From: UBA3478 sp049596955
GTDB taxonomy: Bacteria; Bacteroidota; Bacteroidia; Flavobacteriales; Flavobacteriaceae
Assembly (NCBI GenBank): GCA_049596955.1
Contig: JBMYMD010000002.1
Coordinates: 62,001 to 126,000, forward strand
Length of the DNA: 64,000 nt
Reading direction: 5' to 3'
Position 1 is the stretch's first letter; the number at the start of each line of letters is the position of its first letter. Position numbers and translations under genes: made by a program. Below, in pieces: positions 62,940 through 64,000 of the stretch. Below the pieces are notes generated by a model. It was given only the letters and a program-made list of their open reading frames with translations, was not told where the DNA came from and ran no database searches.

Positions 62940-64000
62940 ATGAGAACTAATCGTTTAAATTTATTTTTATCATTGTCAGCAGCAGCCTTTGTGGCCGTTT
63001 CATGTACTGATTTAGAAGTTACAGAAACAGATTCTGTAATTACTCCAGCTGACGCGAATGGATCAACATTTGTCGGAGTGGCAGATGTTGAAGGTGCTCT
63101 GAACTCAGGGTACGGAACAATTAATGGCCTTTACACAGACCAGGCCAATTATTACGCTTTACAAGAAGTAACAGCAGATTCATACTTGATTCCAACAAGA
63201 GGATCTGACTGGGGAGACAACGGTCTTTGGAGACAGCTTCACCAACACGAATGGAATGCTACACAAGCATTCGTAGGAAATGTTTGGGGCGGTGTTAACG
63301 GGCTTCAGCTCGTTATGTCTGAAGTAATTGATCCTCAATCTAATGCTTCATCAACACAAAAGGCAGAAGCACATTTCTTACGTGCTTGGTCTATGATGAC
63401 AACACTTGATCTATTTGGACAAGTTCCTGTTAGAGATGTGACATTGGCGTTAGCTTCTTTTCCAGAAGTATTAACTGGTGCAGATGCTGTTGCATTTATC
63501 GCCGGAGATCTTGATGCTGCAATCTCAGGATTACCATCTGCTTCGGATTTTGCTTCAAGAGAGAAAGCTACTAAAGAAGCTGCTCAATTCATGAAAGCAA
63601 GATTAATGCTGAACAAGCACATCTTCACTAACGCCGGTGCTCCTGATGCATCAGATATGGCTGCGGTTATCAGTCTTGTAGACGCGATCAGCGGAAGCCA
63701 TAGCTTACAATCTGGATACTTCGATATCTTTAGAGATACTGAAGATTCTGAAACAATCTGGTGGGTTCCTGCATCTGTAGGTAACAACATCTGGAATGGT
63801 ATGCACTACAATATGGCCCCTGAAATGGCAGGTGGAGGATGGAATGGATTCTCTACTTTGGCTGAGTACTACGATTTATTTGAAGGGGATCCTTTCAGTA
63901 ATAACGTTGACGAAATGGGAATGGCTGTTGATGGACAGGAAGAAAGAAGAGGAGGAGTTCCTTCTGGAGGAAAACTTATCGGAGATGTTCCTGGTGGTTC
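62940..64000 (+). CDS. susD: SusD/RagB-family lipoprotein, cut by the window edge
   Basis: Open from the ATG at 62940 to the window end (353 codons, no stop). Lipobox FVAVSC (C22). The conserved helical start GALNSGYGTINGLYTDQANYY and TQKAEAHFLRAWSMMTTLDLFGQVPV are SusD TPR-like segments. It binds the glycan at the cell surface and caps SusC, whose stop lies 18 bases upstream. The remaining C-terminal part lies beyond the window. Confidence 0.93.
   Translation, partial: MRTNRLNLFLSLSAAAFVAVSCTDLEVTETDSVITPADANGSTFVGVADVEGALNSGYGTINGLYTDQANYYALQEVTADSYLIPTRGSDWGDNGLWRQLHQHEWNATQAFVGNVWGGVNGLQLVMSEVIDPQSNASSTQKAEAHFLRAWSMMTTLDLFGQVPVRDVTLALASFPEVLTGADAVAFIAGDLDAAISGLPSASDFASREKATKEAAQFMKARLMLNKHIFTNAGAPDASDMAAVISLVDAISGSHSLQSGYFDIFRDTEDSETIWWVPASVGNNIWNGMHYNMAPEMAGGGWNGFSTLAEYYDLFEGDPFSNNVDEMGMAVDGQEERRGGVPSGGKLIGDVPGG

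Overview
The window is typical of a free-living, probably marine member of the Flavobacteriaceae (Bacteroidota). The DNA is AT-rich. Promoters fit the Bacteroidota pattern (TTG, about 17-20 bases, then TAnnTTTG), and starts lack obvious Shine-Dalgarno sequences. There are paired SusC/SusD outer-membrane genes, many exported lipoproteins, Asp-box propeller proteins, a mevalonate pathway and several polysaccharide hydrolases (GH16, GH32, GH113, GH13, GH65). There is no rRNA, CRISPR array, phage or insertion sequence. The only RNA gene seen is a tRNA-Phe near the left edge.

Layout. 0.1-4.2 kb: tRNA-Phe, then a large Asp-box (BNR/VPS10-like) secreted protein and a LolA-like exported protein on the minus strand. 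4.2-7.3 kb: a metal-homeostasis locus, with a Fur/Zur-type repressor divergent from a MerC-like protein, a COG0523 GTPase and two small proteins; two inverted repeats sit on the divergent promoters. 7.4-11.5 kb: small regulatory and redox genes (HxlR regulator, nitroreductase, a WYL-less HTH regulator, a VWA protein). 11.5-14.5 kb: a multidomain GH16 beta-glucanase lipoprotein overlapping a nucleoside-hydrolase-like lipoprotein. 14.5-20.5 kb: uncharacterised genes, a YhhN-family membrane protein, a Kazal-domain lipoprotein, an amidohydrolase and a Gfo/Idh/MocA oxidoreductase. 20.6-27.1 kb: a sugar-kinase-like phosphotransferase coupled to an ADP-ribosylglycohydrolase, then a tight minus-strand operon matB-madL-madM-thuA-creatininase (malonate uptake and activation). 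27.2-32.8 kb: SemiSWEET, three exported proteins and the second Asp-box propeller giant. 32.8-38.8 kb: aldehyde dehydrogenase, two YceI proteins, a PAS protein, a b561-like membrane protein with a Rieske lipoprotein, and a GH32 fructanase. 38.8-48.0 kb: a long plus-strand cluster of rhodanese, TIGR04282- and TIGR04283-type glycosyltransferases, FAD oxidoreductase, NapH-like Fe-S membrane protein, two GT2 enzymes and a GT-C enzyme, with one GH113-like gene on the opposite strand. 47.9-53.6 kb: a minus-strand operon (GDPD, BaiN-like flavoprotein, diphosphomevalonate decarboxylase, mevalonate kinase, UbiA prenyltransferase, RluB-type pseudouridine synthase) with its own recognisable promoter. 53.7-64 kb: an alpha-glucan utilisation locus, with a double-GH13 protein and a GH65 phosphorylase divergent from susC and a susD cut by the window edge.

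How the genes work together. At the right end, SusC/SusD would bind and import starch-derived oligosaccharides. The double amylase would cut them outside the cytoplasm and GH65 would phosphorolyse the product. GH16 (laminarin-type glucan), GH32 (fructan) and GH113 add other glycan substrates. The points most worth following up are the malonate operon with its two unexplained hydrolase-like genes, the arsenosugar-type glycosyltransferase/redox cluster without arsM or arsS nearby, the operator architecture of the zinc-type locus, the tandem amylase fusion and the Rieske-b561-YceI unit.
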